A stretch of 64,000 bases of DNA from Isoptericola halotolerans (GTDB lineage Bacteria > Actinomycetota > Actinomycetes > Actinomycetales > Cellulomonadaceae): positions 49,385-113,384 of the forward strand of contig NZ_PVTX01000011.1 of NCBI RefSeq assembly GCF_003003075.1, read 5' to 3'. The position numbers were made by a program, and so were the translations under genes. Below the pieces are notes generated by a model. The model saw only the letters and a program-made list of their open reading frames with translations, did not search any database and was not told the DNA's origin. Position 1 is the stretch's first letter; each line of letters begins with the position of its first letter. This document shows positions 18,365 to 29,189 of the stretch, one piece after another.

Positions 18365-19660
18365 GTGACCCGTCCCCGCCGCTCTGCCACCCGCTCCCGC
18401 CCCGCCGACCCGGAGGTCGGCCTCGAGCTCGAGCTCGAGATCGGTCCCGTCGCCCACGGCGGCCACTGCGTCGCCCGCCACGAAGGGCGTGTCGTCTTCG
18501 TGCGTCACTCCCTGCCCGGTGAGACGGTCCGCGCCCGTGTGACCGAGGGCGGCAAGAAGTTCTGGCGCGCCGACGCCGTCGAGGTCCTCGAGCCGTCGTC
18601 CGACCGCGTCGAGCCGGCCTGGCCGGCGGCCGGCCCGGGCGGTGTGGGTGGCGCCGAGCTGTCCCACGTCGCACTGCCCGCGCAGCGACGCTGGAAGGAG
18701 GCGGTCGTCGCCGAGCAGCTCCAGCGGCTCGCCGGGCTCGAGACCGACGTGACGGTCGAGGCGGCTCCCGGAGACGACGAGCGCGGGGGGCTCGGCTACC
18801 GCACGCGCGTCGAGCTCGTGACGGACGCTGCCGGGCGGGCCGGGATGCGCCGGTTCCGGTCGCACGACGTCGTCCCGCTGGACGTCATGCCGCTCGCGAC
18901 GCCGGAGGTGCTGGCGCTGGCGAAGTCCGAGGGGGTGTTCACCCGGCGGTGGCGGCCGGGTCAGCGCCTCGAGCTCGTCGCCCCGGCGGGTGGCACCGAC
19001 GCCCTCCTGCTCGTGGACGGCACGCCGTGGCGTCGCGGGCGGCCCGACTTCCGCCCCAACGCTCGCCGTGCCGTCACCGAGACGGTGGAGGTCAGCGGAG
19101 CCGAGCACCGGTACCGCGTGGCCGCCGACGGGTTCTGGCAGGTGCACCGGGAGGCTCCCGCCGTGCTGGGCGGAGCCGTCCTGGACGCCGTCGGCGACGT
19201 CTCCGGCGCCACGGTGCTCGACCTGTACTCCGGCGCCGGGCTGTTCACGCTGCCGCTCGCCGCCGCCGTCGGCGACGGCGGGCACGTGGTGGCCGTCGAG
19301 GGTGACGAGCAGGCGGTCAAGGACGCCCGGCGCAACGTCCACGGGCTCGATCGGGTGGACCTGCGCCTCGGCGCCGTGGACCGGGTGCTCACGGGTCGTG
19401 CCGGCGCCGACGCCGCCCCCGTGCCGGCGGCCGACGTCGTGGTGCTGGACCCGCCGCGCGCCGGCGCCGGCCGCGCCGTCGTGGACGCCATGGCCGACCG
19501 TGAGCCGCGCCGGATCGTCTACGTGGCCTGCGACCCGGCCGCGCTCGCCCGCGACATCGGCCTCCTGGGCGAGCGCGGGTACACGCTGACCGGCCTGCGG
19601 GCGTTCGACCTCTTCCCCCACACGCACCACGTGGAGGCGGTCGCCGTCCTGGACCGCTGA
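18365..19660 (+). CDS. TrmA/RlmC/RlmD-family RNA (uracil-5-)-methyltransferase without iron-sulfur cysteines
   Basis: A 431-residue SAM-dependent m5U methyltransferase for tRNA or rRNA. Residues 15-75 form a TRAM domain (LEIGPVAHGGHCVARHEGRVVFV); the catalytic domain has VLDLYSGAGLFTLPLA near 285 (SAM), VVLDPPRAGAGR near 360, the catalytic Cys in YVACDPAALARDI near 385 and the base Glu in HTHHVEAVAVL near 423. The usual four-cysteine 4Fe-4S site is absent: the region around residues 88-110 reads AWPAAGPGGVGGAELSHV with no Cys. The protein has only two cysteines in all. Target site cannot be told from sequence. Confidence 0.87.
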   Translation: MTRPRRSATRSRPADPEVGLELELEIGPVAHGGHCVARHEGRVVFVRHSLPGETVRARVTEGGKKFWRADAVEVLEPSSDRVEPAWPAAGPGGVGGAELSHVALPAQRRWKEAVVAEQLQRLAGLETDVTVEAAPGDDERGGLGYRTRVELVTDAAGRAGMRRFRSHDVVPLDVMPLATPEVLALAKSEGVFTRRWRPGQRLELVAPAGGTDALLLVDGTPWRRGRPDFRPNARRAVTETVEVSGAEHRYRVAADGFWQVHREAPAVLGGAVLDAVGDVSGATVLDLYSGAGLFTLPLAAAVGDGGHVVAVEGDEQAVKDARRNVHGLDRVDLRLGAVDRVLTGRAGADAAPVPAADVVVLDPPRAGAGRAVVDAMADREPRRIVYVACDPAALARDIGLLGERGYTLTGLRAFDLFPHTHHVEAVAVLDR

Positions 19661-19671
19661 GCGGACCTCGG

Positions 19672-19677
19672 TACCGT
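19672..19677 (+). promoter_or_regulatory. -10 box, leaderless start of small membrane-anchored protein
   Basis: TACCGT ends six bases before the ATG at 19684, with no Shine-Dalgarno sequence between. Confidence 0.4.
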
Positions 19678-19683
19678 CGGACC

Positions 19684-20109
19684 ATGCAGGAACGAGGTCC
19701 GGTGCGCCGCTGGCTGCCGCTGCGTCTGGCGGTCGTCGCGGTCGTGGTGGGCGCGGCGGTGCTGACGGCGCTGCTCGTGCGCCAGCACGAGGACCCCCGG
19801 AGTGAGGACCTCGTGCTGCACAGCTACCAGGGCGGACCGGCCGGTGCGGAGCCCGCGGGGGACTCCGCGCCCGGCTGGGTCCTGGGCGAGGACGGCCGGC
19901 TCGCCGTCTACGCGGCCGGCAGCTCGTCGTGCCCGTGGACGCCGACCTCGGTCACGGCTGAGGGCGACCTGGTGACGGTCCGCCTCGAGACGGACGACGA
20001 GGGGCCCTGCACCGCGGACCTGGTCTACACCACGCACGTCGTGGCACTTCCGGCGGGTGTCGACCCCGGCGCGCTCGAGGTGGAGCTGGAGCTGGCCGGC
20101 CGGGGCTGA
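19684..20109 (+). CDS. Membrane-anchored or secreted protein of unknown function
   Basis: A 141-residue protein with one N-terminal hydrophobic helix (residues 12-32, LPLRLAVVAVVVGAAVLTALL) after a basic start, without an obvious cleavage or lipobox, so probably anchored and facing outward. The rest is small and acidic, with two cysteines (SSCPWTP near 80, GPCTADL near 108) that could form a disulfide. No family recognised. Convergent with the next gene. Confidence 0.6.
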   Translation: MQERGPVRRWLPLRLAVVAVVVGAAVLTALLVRQHEDPRSEDLVLHSYQGGPAGAEPAGDSAPGWVLGEDGRLAVYAAGSSSCPWTPTSVTAEGDLVTVRLETDDEGPCTADLVYTTHVVALPAGVDPGALEVELELAGRG

Positions 20110-20111
20110 CC

Positions 20112-20128
20112 GGTGGCCTCAGGCCACC
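20112..20128. terminator. Small convergent hairpin
   Basis: GGTGGCC, a TCA loop and GGCCACC form a 7-bp stem; the loop is the stop codon of the minus-strand gene. Weak bidirectional terminator candidate. Confidence 0.35.
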
Positions 20129-20781
20129 CGCGACACCGCCGAGGCGAAGCCGAGCCACGTGTGGCGGTTCCCCCACCAGCACCAGCCCACCTTCGCGGCG
20201 CCGCGACGCTGCGACCCGTCGCGTCCGGTGCCGTTGGAGATCCAGAGCGCCGGGGTCCGGGTGTCGAACGTCCCGTCGGCCTTCCGCAGCCTGGACCCGA
20301 TGGTCATGAAGCAGCGGTTGCGCTCCAGCGCGTCGGGCGCCTGCAGCACCCAGTGCAGGCCTTCGGCGAGGGTGAGAGGGCTGCGCCCGCGCCGCTCGAG
20401 CTCCGGCGCGGCCTCGGCCGGTGACCAGTTCGCCAGGTCCTCGCCGCGGTCGGGGCCGACGACGGCGTACACGTCGGCCAGGGGCTCCTCCAGCCCGGTG
20501 GGGGCGAACTCGTCGGCGTCCGCCATGTCGACCACCACGAACCCCTCGCGGTCGACCGTGCCGGAGCGGGTCCGGACGCTCCGGGTCAGGTGCGGGGCGA
20601 GGGTCGAGGGGCGCAGGTGGCGCGGGTGGACCACGAGCAGCGAGCCGTCGGGGGCGTGGGTGGCGAGGTGGGCTGCTGCCGACCGCAGCGCCGCGGCGTC
20701 GAGAGGGCCGTCGTCGGGCAGGAGACCGAGGGCGGCGAGGCGGTCGGCCTGGGTGGTCAGCGCGGGGAGGTGAGCGGGCAC
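20119..20781 (-). CDS. DUF5701-like protein of unknown function
   Basis: A 220-residue soluble protein. The C-terminal half is highly patterned, with LNRCFMTIGSRL-like, TPALWISNGTGRDG and KVGWCWWGNRHTWLGFASA; I recall this pattern from the actinobacterial family DUF5701, but could not verify the number. The N-terminal part is helical and repeats Leu/Asp. The start is a GTG with GGAAGGA at a good distance. No function is known. Confidence 0.65.
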   Translation of the reverse strand: MPAHLPALTTQADRLAALGLLPDDGPLDAAALRSAAAHLATHAPDGSLLVVHPRHLRPSTLAPHLTRSVRTRSGTVDREGFVVVDMADADEFAPTGLEEPLADVYAVVGPDRGEDLANWSPAEAAPELERRGRSPLTLAEGLHWVLQAPDALERNRCFMTIGSRLRKADGTFDTRTPALWISNGTGRDGSQRRGAAKVGWCWWGNRHTWLGFASAVSRVA

Positions 20782-20868
20782 GGGCGTCCTTCCAGGTGGG
20801 GGCCGAGGTTCAACGTCCGTGGTGGCGCCGGTGTTCCCGGCGACGGTCGGGGGTGAGGCCTCCCTAAG

Positions 20869-20886
20869 TATCTTGACGTCAAGATA
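20869..20886. promoter_or_regulatory. 18-bp palindromic operator upstream of aconitase
   Basis: TATCTTGACGTCAAGATA is a perfect inverted repeat without spacer, the form expected for a MarR-family dimer. It covers the -35-like TTGACG (20873-20878) of the only promoter visible before acnA, so binding should repress. MarR regulators of the TamR type control aconitase in Streptomyces; that this is such a site is inference. Confidence 0.65.
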
Positions 20887-20899
20887 TATGGGTTATGCT
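20873..20899 (+). promoter_or_regulatory. Probable acnA promoter
   Basis: TTGACG at 20873-20878 and TATGCT at 20894-20899 with 15 bases between them, slightly short. The -35 element lies inside the palindrome. The leader to the GTG at 21018 is about 110 bases. Confidence 0.5.
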
Positions 20900-21017
20900 G
20901 GGTCCAGCCCGGCGACCTCTGCGTACGCTGGGTGGAGCCCCCGGAAACCTCGGCGTCGGAACCGCTGTCACGTGCCAGCTCGGTGCCCGCGCCGGACAGC
21001 CCCTAGAAGGAGCCGCA

Positions 21018-23789
<2,772 letters not shown>

Positions 23790-23808
23790 GCCGACGGCGC
23801 ACCGCACC

Positions 23809-23857
23809 GACCACGGCGCCCCGTCGCTCCCTCGAGAAGCGGCGGGGCGCCGTGGTC
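23809..23857. terminator. Strong terminator between acnA and DUF899 gene
   Basis: GACCACGGCGCCCCG and its exact complement CGGGGCGCCGTGGTC form a 15-bp stem that extends inward by about five more pairs, leaving a nine-base loop. It sits in the convergent gap and probably works for both strands. Confidence 0.75.
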
Positions 23858-23861
23858 GATA

Positions 23862-24647
23862 TCAGTGCGCGTGCGCGTGGGTGCCGGTTCCCGGGAGGGC
23901 GCCGGGGCGGGTCCACTGGACGGTGGGCCTGCCGCCGGTCCAGCTGGTGCCACGGTAGTGCTCGTCCGACATCCAGAACCAGCCGGGCTGCCCGCCCTCC
24001 GGCCAGCCGGCGGGGGAGTCCTGCCACGTCTCCCTCCGTCCTCGCACGGTCAGGTCGAGCAGCGCGAGCGTGGGCATGGTCGCCTCCGCTCCCCGGCCGG
24101 TGAGCGTGCCGGTGAGGAAGACGCGGTCGCCCTGGCGGAGCCAGGACGTCCACTGGCCGAACTCGTCGCCGGCGACGATCTCGTCGTCGACGTCGGCCAC
24201 CGAGTACCAGTGGCGGGGGTAGCCCATGAACTCGACGAACGGCTCGAGCTCGTCGTAGGGAGCCTGGGCGAAGACCGCGAACGACACGCCGCGGGCGGTC
24301 AGGTAGGCGGGCTCCTGCGTCGCCCAGTAGGTCAGCGTGCACCCCGCGCACTGCCCCGCGATGCCCTGCCCCGCGTGCCACATGTGCTTGTAGACGACGA
24401 GCTCCTCGCGGTCTCCGAACAGCTCCACGAGCGTGGTGGGTCCGTCCGGTCCCATCAGAGGTGCCGTGGCGTCCACCTCCGTCATGGGGAGCCGACGGCG
24501 GGCGGCGGCGATCGCGTCGCCCTCGCGGGTGTGGGCCTTCTCGCGGTCGAGCAGCTCGGCGCGGGCGGCCTGCCAGGTGTCGTGGTCGACGACGGGCGGC
24601 ACGGCGTGCCCGGCCTGGACAGGCTCGCTCTGATCGGTGGTGGTCAT
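23862..24647 (-). CDS. DUF899 thioredoxin-like family protein
   Basis: A 261-residue member of DUF899, thioredoxin-fold proteins of unknown substrate. The N-terminal helix reads VVDHDTWQAARAELLDREKAHTREGDAIAAARRRLPM, a family signature. The core has LVVYKHMWHAG and then CAGCTLTYW (CxxC) near residue 125, and later GYPRHWYSV near 160. The C-terminus is His-rich. ATG at 24647 has GAGGAGGAG upstream. Monocistronic. Confidence 0.85.
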   Translation of the reverse strand: MTTTDQSEPVQAGHAVPPVVDHDTWQAARAELLDREKAHTREGDAIAAARRRLPMTEVDATAPLMGPDGPTTLVELFGDREELVVYKHMWHAGQGIAGQCAGCTLTYWATQEPAYLTARGVSFAVFAQAPYDELEPFVEFMGYPRHWYSVADVDDEIVAGDEFGQWTSWLRQGDRVFLTGTLTGRGAEATMPTLALLDLTVRGRRETWQDSPAGWPEGGQPGWFWMSDEHYRGTSWTGGRPTVQWTRPGALPGTGTHAHAH

Positions 24648-24740
24648 GGTCTCCTCCTCGTGGGGCTTCCGTGGAGGGGAGACGTCGCGGCGGGCCGGAA
24701 GTCATCGGCCGCCGCACATCGCGTGTCCGTTCGACGACGC

Positions 24741-24771
24741 CGACGGGCCGCGGCGACGCCGCGGCCCGTCG
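24741..24771 (-). terminator. Terminator of the secreted isomerase-like gene
   Basis: CGACGGGCCGCGG, a CGACG loop and CCGCGGCCCGTCG form a perfect 13-bp stem that begins five bases after the stop of the gene ending at 24777. No T-run. Confidence 0.6.
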
Positions 24772-24776
24772 AGAGG

Positions 24777-25685
24777 TCAGTAGGTGAGGTTGTCGAGGTA
24801 CTCGAAGCTGTCCTGGGCGAACTCCCGCCCGTCCGGCGCGAAGTCGTACTCGACCGTGTAGTACTTCACGTGGCCGTGGGCTGCCTCGAGGATCGGCTCC
24901 CAGTCGATCTCGCCCTCACCGACGTCCGCGAAGGTGGCTCGGGCGTCGCCGTTGAGGAACCCGTCCTTGACGTGCAGGAGCTCGATGCGGTCGCCGTACT
25001 CCTCGAGGAGCTCGACGACGTCGACGCCGGCGTCGTACGCCCACAGGACGTCGACCTCGAAGGTGACGTACCGCGGGTCCGTGTTGTCGGCGATGATCTC
25101 CCACGCCGACTTCTCCTCGCCCGTGGCGGGGTCGGTGTAGACGGTGGTGAACTCCTGCTGGTGGTTGTGGCCGAAGATCTTGTGCAGCCCCTGCTTCGAC
25201 GCGGCCTCGCCGAGCCGGTTCAGCGTCGCGGCGGTGGCGAGGGTGTCCTCGTAGCTGCCGATGCCCGGGGACGCGAAGCCGCCCGAGCCGACGTAGTGCT
25301 GGCCGATGGTCTTGGAGTAGGCCAGGGTCTGGTCCCACGTGGCCTCGTTGGTGCTGTTGTGCGCCGCCGAGACCTTCAGGCCGTGCTTCTTGACCAGCGC
25401 GCGGAACTCCTCGGCGGTGTACCCGGAGAAGTTGCCGCCGAACGGCTCGATGTTCCGGTAGCCCATGTCGGCCAGCTCGCCGAGCACCGAGTCGAGCCCG
25501 TCCTCGGCGACCCACGGGATCAGGCTGAACATCTGGATGGAGATCTTGCTGGCCGGCACCGTGCGTCCCGCGTCCTCCGGCGGGGCCGCGGCAGCGCTGC
25601 CCGCTGCTGAGAGGGCGAGCGCAAGCCCGGTGGCCGTGGCGGCGGCCGTGCGGAGCCTGCGTCGGGCAGGGGGGTTCTTCGACAT
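24777..25685 (-). CDS. Secreted sugar phosphate isomerase/epimerase-like TIM-barrel protein
   Basis: A 302-residue exported member of the xylose-isomerase-like TIM-barrel superfamily. The N-terminus is a signal peptide with a twin-arginine-like PARRRLRTAAATATGLAL and a cleavage site near GSAAAA-PPEDAG at residue 34. The mature domain begins SIQMFSLIPW, and metal/substrate residues can be traced in NIEPFGG near 80, FGHNHQQEF near 172, TFEVDVLWAYDAG near 208 and LLHVKDGF near 238. Relatives are found in carbohydrate degradation clusters. Substrate unknown. It has an unusually A/T-rich upstream region for this genome. Confidence 0.8.
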   Translation of the reverse strand: MSKNPPARRRLRTAAATATGLALALSAAGSAAAAPPEDAGRTVPASKISIQMFSLIPWVAEDGLDSVLGELADMGYRNIEPFGGNFSGYTAEEFRALVKKHGLKVSAAHNSTNEATWDQTLAYSKTIGQHYVGSGGFASPGIGSYEDTLATAATLNRLGEAASKQGLHKIFGHNHQQEFTTVYTDPATGEEKSAWEIIADNTDPRYVTFEVDVLWAYDAGVDVVELLEEYGDRIELLHVKDGFLNGDARATFADVGEGEIDWEPILEAAHGHVKYYTVEYDFAPDGREFAQDSFEYLDNLTY

Positions 25686-25805
25686 CGTCGTCTTCCCTTT
25701 CGCGCGTGCGACGTACCGCCGGCGTTGGCGGTGCGGTGCGGGCGGCGGTGACGCGCGCCACAGCACGCCTGCGACACTAAGAGCACTTCTGCCAGGTGTC
25801 AACCA

Positions 25806-25831
25806 AAAGATGCGTAGGCGATCACATCTTT
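25806..25831. promoter_or_regulatory. Inverted repeat with 12-base spacer, possible operator or terminator
   Basis: AAAGATG (25806-25812) and CATCTTT (25825-25831) flank CGTAGGCGATCA. It overlaps the TAA of the hydrolase gene and lies 121 bases upstream of the isomerase start, so it could end the first gene or regulate the second. Confidence 0.4.
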
Positions 25832-26735
25832 AGAGTGTGCGGGAGCGTGTCCAGGCAGGTGACGCCACGGGCCCGGCGCCCGTCGGACGGGTCGCGGTGA
25901 CGTGGTCGACGACGGCGCGGAGGACCTCCGGGTCGTCCAGGACGCGGTTGTGGCCCAGCCCTGGCGCGACGAGCATCTCGCTGCCGGGGTGTGCTGCGTG
26001 GAGTCGTCGGGCGTTGTCCGGGTCGTTCATCGAGTCGGTGGTGCTCTGCACGAACAGGGTGGGGACGCCGGGCGGGACCGGGTGGCGGGTCAGGTCGAGC
26101 TCGGTGCGCGGTGCGCCGACGTCGGGGAACATCACGCGCGCCGCCCGCTCGGCGAGCCGGTCGTGGAGGCGTGGTGGGATCCCGGACTGGCGCACGAACG
26201 AGCCGATGACGGACTCGAACCCGGTCGGCGCGGCGATGGCGACGAGCCGGTCGGCGGCCAGGCCGTCGCGCAGCGCCAGGCCGGCGGCCATCGCGCCGAG
26301 CGAGTGGCCGACGACGGCGAGGGCGTGACCGGCCTGCTCCTGGACGGCGCGCAGCACCCGGGCGTGCTGGACCGCCTGGGTGCGGCGTCCCGTGGAGTCG
26401 CCGTGCGCGACGCCGTCGAACGCCACGGGTCGGAGCCCGGCCGCGAGGAAGGCCTCGACCAGTCGGGCGAGCCGGGAGGCGCGCAGCTGCCATCCGTGGA
26501 CCAGCAGGACCGGGGGAGCGGCCGCGTCTCCCCAGGCGTAGGTGGCGACACGTTCGCCGTCGATGTCCAGGCTTCCGCGCCGGGCGGCGTCGTGGACCTC
26601 GGCGTCCACCGGGCGGACGCGCGCCGGTGGCCCGACGCGGCGCATGGCGCGCACACCGAGCGCGGTGGCGAGCGGTGGGGCCACCGTGCCGAGCAGCCGG
26701 AAGCCGGTGCGGACGGGGGGCGGGACGATCGGCAC
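25830..26735 (-). CDS. Alpha/beta hydrolase
   Basis: A 301-residue alpha/beta-fold hydrolase. It has the oxyanion-hole VLLVHGWQ near residue 77, the nucleophile elbow GHSLGAMAAG near 144, an acid candidate in FVQSTTDSMNDP near 247 and the catalytic His in PGLGHNRVLDD near 276. An N-terminal hydrophobic stretch (residues 8-30) may attach it to the membrane. GTG at 26735 is chosen because CTGGAGG lies upstream. It is divergent from a TetR gene across a double operator, so it is the probable target of that repressor. Substrate unknown, perhaps an ester or lipid. Confidence 0.82.
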   Translation of the reverse strand: MPIVPPPVRTGFRLLGTVAPPLATALGVRAMRRVGPPARVRPVDAEVHDAARRGSLDIDGERVATYAWGDAAAPPVLLVHGWQLRASRLARLVEAFLAAGLRPVAFDGVAHGDSTGRRTQAVQHARVLRAVQEQAGHALAVVGHSLGAMAAGLALRDGLAADRLVAIAAPTGFESVIGSFVRQSGIPPRLHDRLAERAARVMFPDVGAPRTELDLTRHPVPPGVPTLFVQSTTDSMNDPDNARRLHAAHPGSEMLVAPGLGHNRVLDDPEVLRAVVDHVTATRPTGAGPVASPAWTRSRTL

Positions 26736-26765
26736 GGGTGCCTCCAGGTGGCGCGGCAAGTAAAA

Positions 26766-26806
26766 GTACGACCGTTCGCACGGTAACACTGAACGAACGG
26801 TCGTAC
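26766..26806. promoter_or_regulatory. Paired TetR operators between divergent hydrolase and tetR genes
   Basis: GTACGACCGTTCG (26766-26778) and its exact complement CGAACGGTCGTAC (26794-26806) are separated by 15 bases. Each arm is itself an 8-of-10 quasi-palindrome around CGACCGTTCG, so two repressor dimers could bind. The right arm overlaps the tetR -10 box. Confidence 0.75.
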
Positions 26807-26809
26807 AAT
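26804..26809 (+). promoter_or_regulatory. -10 box of leaderless tetR promoter
   Basis: TACAAT ends seven bases before the ATG at 26817, and its first three bases lie in the right operator arm. This implies autorepression and a leaderless transcript. Confidence 0.6.
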
Positions 26810-26816
26810 CATTCCC

Positions 26817-27467
26817 ATGACGTCGAACGTTGAGGCCCCGCCGACCGACGGGCGCCGGGCGCGGGGCGACCGCTCCCGGCGTGCCGTTCTCGACCATGCC
26901 GTGCAGGTCGCCTCCGTCGAAGGCCTGGGCGGCCTGACCTTCGGTTCCTTGGCGACCGCCGCGCCGGTCAACAAGAGCGGCATCGCCGGGCTGTTCGGCT
27001 CCAAGGAAGGACTGCAGCTCGCGGTGATCGACCATGCCCGCACGACGTTCGTCGAGGAGGTGATCGCCCCCGCCCGAGCGGCCGAGGCAGGCGTCGCCCG
27101 GCTGTGGGCGCTCGTGGAGGCCTGGACGGCCTACTCGCGGTCGCGCGTCTTCACCGGTGGCTGCTTCTTCCGCGCCGCCGAGGTGGAGCTCGACGGGCGG
27201 GAGGCCGGTCCCGTGCGCGACGCCGTGGTGGCCGTGCAGGCGCAGTGGGACGGCTACCTGAGCCATCAGGTCGAGCGCGCCGTGGACGCCGGACAGCTCG
27301 TCCCGGACGCCGAACCTGCGCAGGTGGCCTTCGAGATCGACGCCCTGCTCGGTGCGGCGAACGACCGGTCGCTGCTCCTGGGCGACGACGGCGTGTACCT
27401 CCGGGCGCACCGGGCGATCCGCGCGACCCTCGTCGCGCGCGGGGCTGACCCCGCCGTGCTCAGCTGA
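26817..27467 (+). CDS. TetR/AcrR-family transcriptional regulator
   Basis: A 216-residue TetR-type repressor. The DNA-binding domain is at about residues 18-65 with DRSRRAVLDHAVQVASVEGLGGLTFGSLA and the recognition helix around VNKSGIAGLFGSKEGLQLAV. The C-terminal ligand domain is helical and includes CFFRAAEVELDGREAGPVRD near 120, as in regulators with a TetR_C_16-like or similar domain. It should bind the paired operators just upstream and control itself and the divergent hydrolase. Its 3' end overlaps the convergent permease gene by eight bases. Confidence 0.88.
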   Translation: MTSNVEAPPTDGRRARGDRSRRAVLDHAVQVASVEGLGGLTFGSLATAAPVNKSGIAGLFGSKEGLQLAVIDHARTTFVEEVIAPARAAEAGVARLWALVEAWTAYSRSRVFTGGCFFRAAEVELDGREAGPVRDAVVAVQAQWDGYLSHQVERAVDAGQLVPDAEPAQVAFEIDALLGAANDRSLLLGDDGVYLRAHRAIRATLVARGADPAVLS

Positions 27468-28809
27468 AGCCGAAGACGGGCGGGAACACCACCACGACGA
27501 CGGCGGCCCAGACCGCGTAGACCGGCAGGTAGCTCGTATGCCAGCGTTCCAGCGCGGCGAACCCGCGCCGTCGACGGCAGAATCCCAGGGTGAGCCAGCC
27601 CGAGCGGACGAGGTGCACCGCCAGGAGCAGGTTGAGGCCCAGGGCGGCGACCTTGTTCGGGCTCGCGCCGAACTCCGCGATCCGGGTGAGCATGGCGGTC
27701 AGGGCCACGGCGTCCACGGCGAGGGCTGCCACCACCATGGCGAGCTGCAGCCCGTCGAACAGGCCGGGTCGCGCCAGCGGGTCCCGCGCCGAGATGGAGT
27801 ACAGGAGCAGCGCGAGCACGAGGACGAGCACCGCGTCGAGGAGGATGAGCAGCTCGCGGTCGACGGTGGTCAGTCCGCCGGCCGAGACGAGGACCCCGAA
27901 CGACACCACCAGCATCACGGTGGTCAGCGGGGTGAACACACGGGTCAGCACGGGCGCGATGTTCTCGACGACCTCCTGCTTGGCCTCGACCAGCCAGGCC
28001 GCGACCAGCAGCGCGCCGGGCACGCCGAACGGCATCAGCCATCGCTCCAGCACGGGTTCGAGGTCCACGCCGACCAGGCCCAGGAGGCCGAAGGTCAGGC
28101 CGACGAGCACCGCGCTGCCCAGCGCGATGAGCACCAGGTAGACGGCGAGCTCGCCGGTGAAGCGGACGAAGTCCATGCGGCGGTCGGCGGACCGCCACCC
28201 GCCGCCCGCGTACGCCAACCCGACCAGCGCCCAGAGCACGACCGGTGCGTGGACAGCCGCCAGAGCGGCCGTCGAGCCGGCCGGGTCGAACGGGTAGGCG
28301 TTCAGCACGACGCCGAGCGCGACGAACGCCGCGCCCAGCGCGCCGAGCGTGCGTCCGGTGAGGCGCCGCTTCCAGGCGAGGTAGCCGGCCAGGAACGGTG
28401 CCACGAGGAGACCGACGTTGCGCAGCAGGACCGTCTCGTCCCAGAAGGTCGCGCCGAGCTTGACGGCCACCCCGGCGCCGACGGCCAGCGCCAGCACGAC
28501 GGCGAGCTCGCGGCGTGCGGCCGGCGAGCCGTCGCCGTCGGGGCCGTCGGGCACGAGCACGAGCTGCTTCCACAGCCGCTCGGAGTGCTCGCGGGCGAAC
28601 TCGCGGGAGACGGAGTCCAGGCGGCCCAGGCGCTTGACGGCGACCAGGAACGCCTCGTCGTCGTCGAGGCCGGTGGCCGTGAGGTCGGCGACCCGCTCGC
28701 GCAGGTGGTCCTCCATCTCGTCCACGTCGGCCGGGGCGATGGCGCGGTGCCGGTGGACGTAGTCGCGCCAGCGGGCGATCTGGGTCTCGAGGCTGGTGGC
28801 GGTGTCCAT
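27460..28809 (-). CDS. Permease-prefix-domain membrane protein
   Basis: A 449-residue protein with an N-terminal cytosolic permease prefix domain (residues 1-85: SLETQIARWRDYVHRHR, DVDEMEDHLRERVADL, FLVAVKRLGRLDSVSREFAREHSERLW) and about ten transmembrane helices in the rest. Such prefix domains occur on transporters that are paired with PadR regulators, as here: the PadR gene is directly upstream with a TGATG overlap. No transporter family motif is visible in the membrane part, so transport is inferred only from context. Confidence 0.8.
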   Translation of the reverse strand: MDTATSLETQIARWRDYVHRHRAIAPADVDEMEDHLRERVADLTATGLDDDEAFLVAVKRLGRLDSVSREFAREHSERLWKQLVLVPDGPDGDGSPAARRELAVVLALAVGAGVAVKLGATFWDETVLLRNVGLLVAPFLAGYLAWKRRLTGRTLGALGAAFVALGVVLNAYPFDPAGSTAALAAVHAPVVLWALVGLAYAGGGWRSADRRMDFVRFTGELAVYLVLIALGSAVLVGLTFGLLGLVGVDLEPVLERWLMPFGVPGALLVAAWLVEAKQEVVENIAPVLTRVFTPLTTVMLVVSFGVLVSAGGLTTVDRELLILLDAVLVLVLALLLYSISARDPLARPGLFDGLQLAMVVAALAVDAVALTAMLTRIAEFGASPNKVAALGLNLLLAVHLVRSGWLTLGFCRRRRGFAALERWHTSYLPVYAVWAAVVVVVFPPVFGFS

Positions 28810-29183
28810 CAGGCGAGCCCTCCGGCCGCGGCGGGGCCGCTCGGCACCGGGCGGGCCACCGCCTCCCACGCCTGGGTCAGCGCGGCGCTGACGACCTCCC
28901 ACTGTGCTCGTCGTTCGGCCAGCGCCTCGCGGCCTGCCAGGGTGATGGCGTAGTGCTTGCGCCGGCGTCCCGCGGGGGAGCGGCCCCAGCTCGCCTCGAT
29001 CAGACCGTTGCGCTCCAGGCGGTGCAGCAGGGGGTAGAGCATCCCGTCCGTCCACTCCATGTGGCCGCCGGAGAGGTCGGCGACGCGCTTGGCGATCGCG
29101 TACCCGTAGGACTCGCCCTCGGCGAGGATGCCGAGCACGAGCGGTGTCGCGGAGGCCGCGACGAGGTCCTTGTCGATGTGCAT
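28809..29183 (-). CDS. PadR-family transcriptional regulator
   Basis: A 124-residue PadR winged-helix repressor: TPLVLGILAEGESYGYAIAKRV near residue 13, HMEWTDGMLYPLLHRLERNGLIEASWG near 40 (recognition helix and wing) and RRKHYAITLAGREALAERRAQW near 74. The C-terminal helix is short, so it belongs to the small PadR-s2 class. Family members usually repress the gene co-transcribed with them, here a membrane protein. It has its own long dyad just upstream. Confidence 0.92.
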   Translation of the reverse strand: MHIDKDLVAASATPLVLGILAEGESYGYAIAKRVADLSGGHMEWTDGMLYPLLHRLERNGLIEASWGRSPAGRRRKHYAITLAGREALAERRAQWEVVSAALTQAWEAVARPVPSGPAAAGGLA

Positions 29184-29189
29184 GGGGCT

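Noticed and set aside
16271..19630. Minus-strand open frame of over 1100 codons upstream of and in frame with the first TrkA gene
   Set aside because: It lies opposite the permease and the RNA methyltransferase, which have clear family motifs. The antisense frame has no motif and is a by-product of high GC at third positions.
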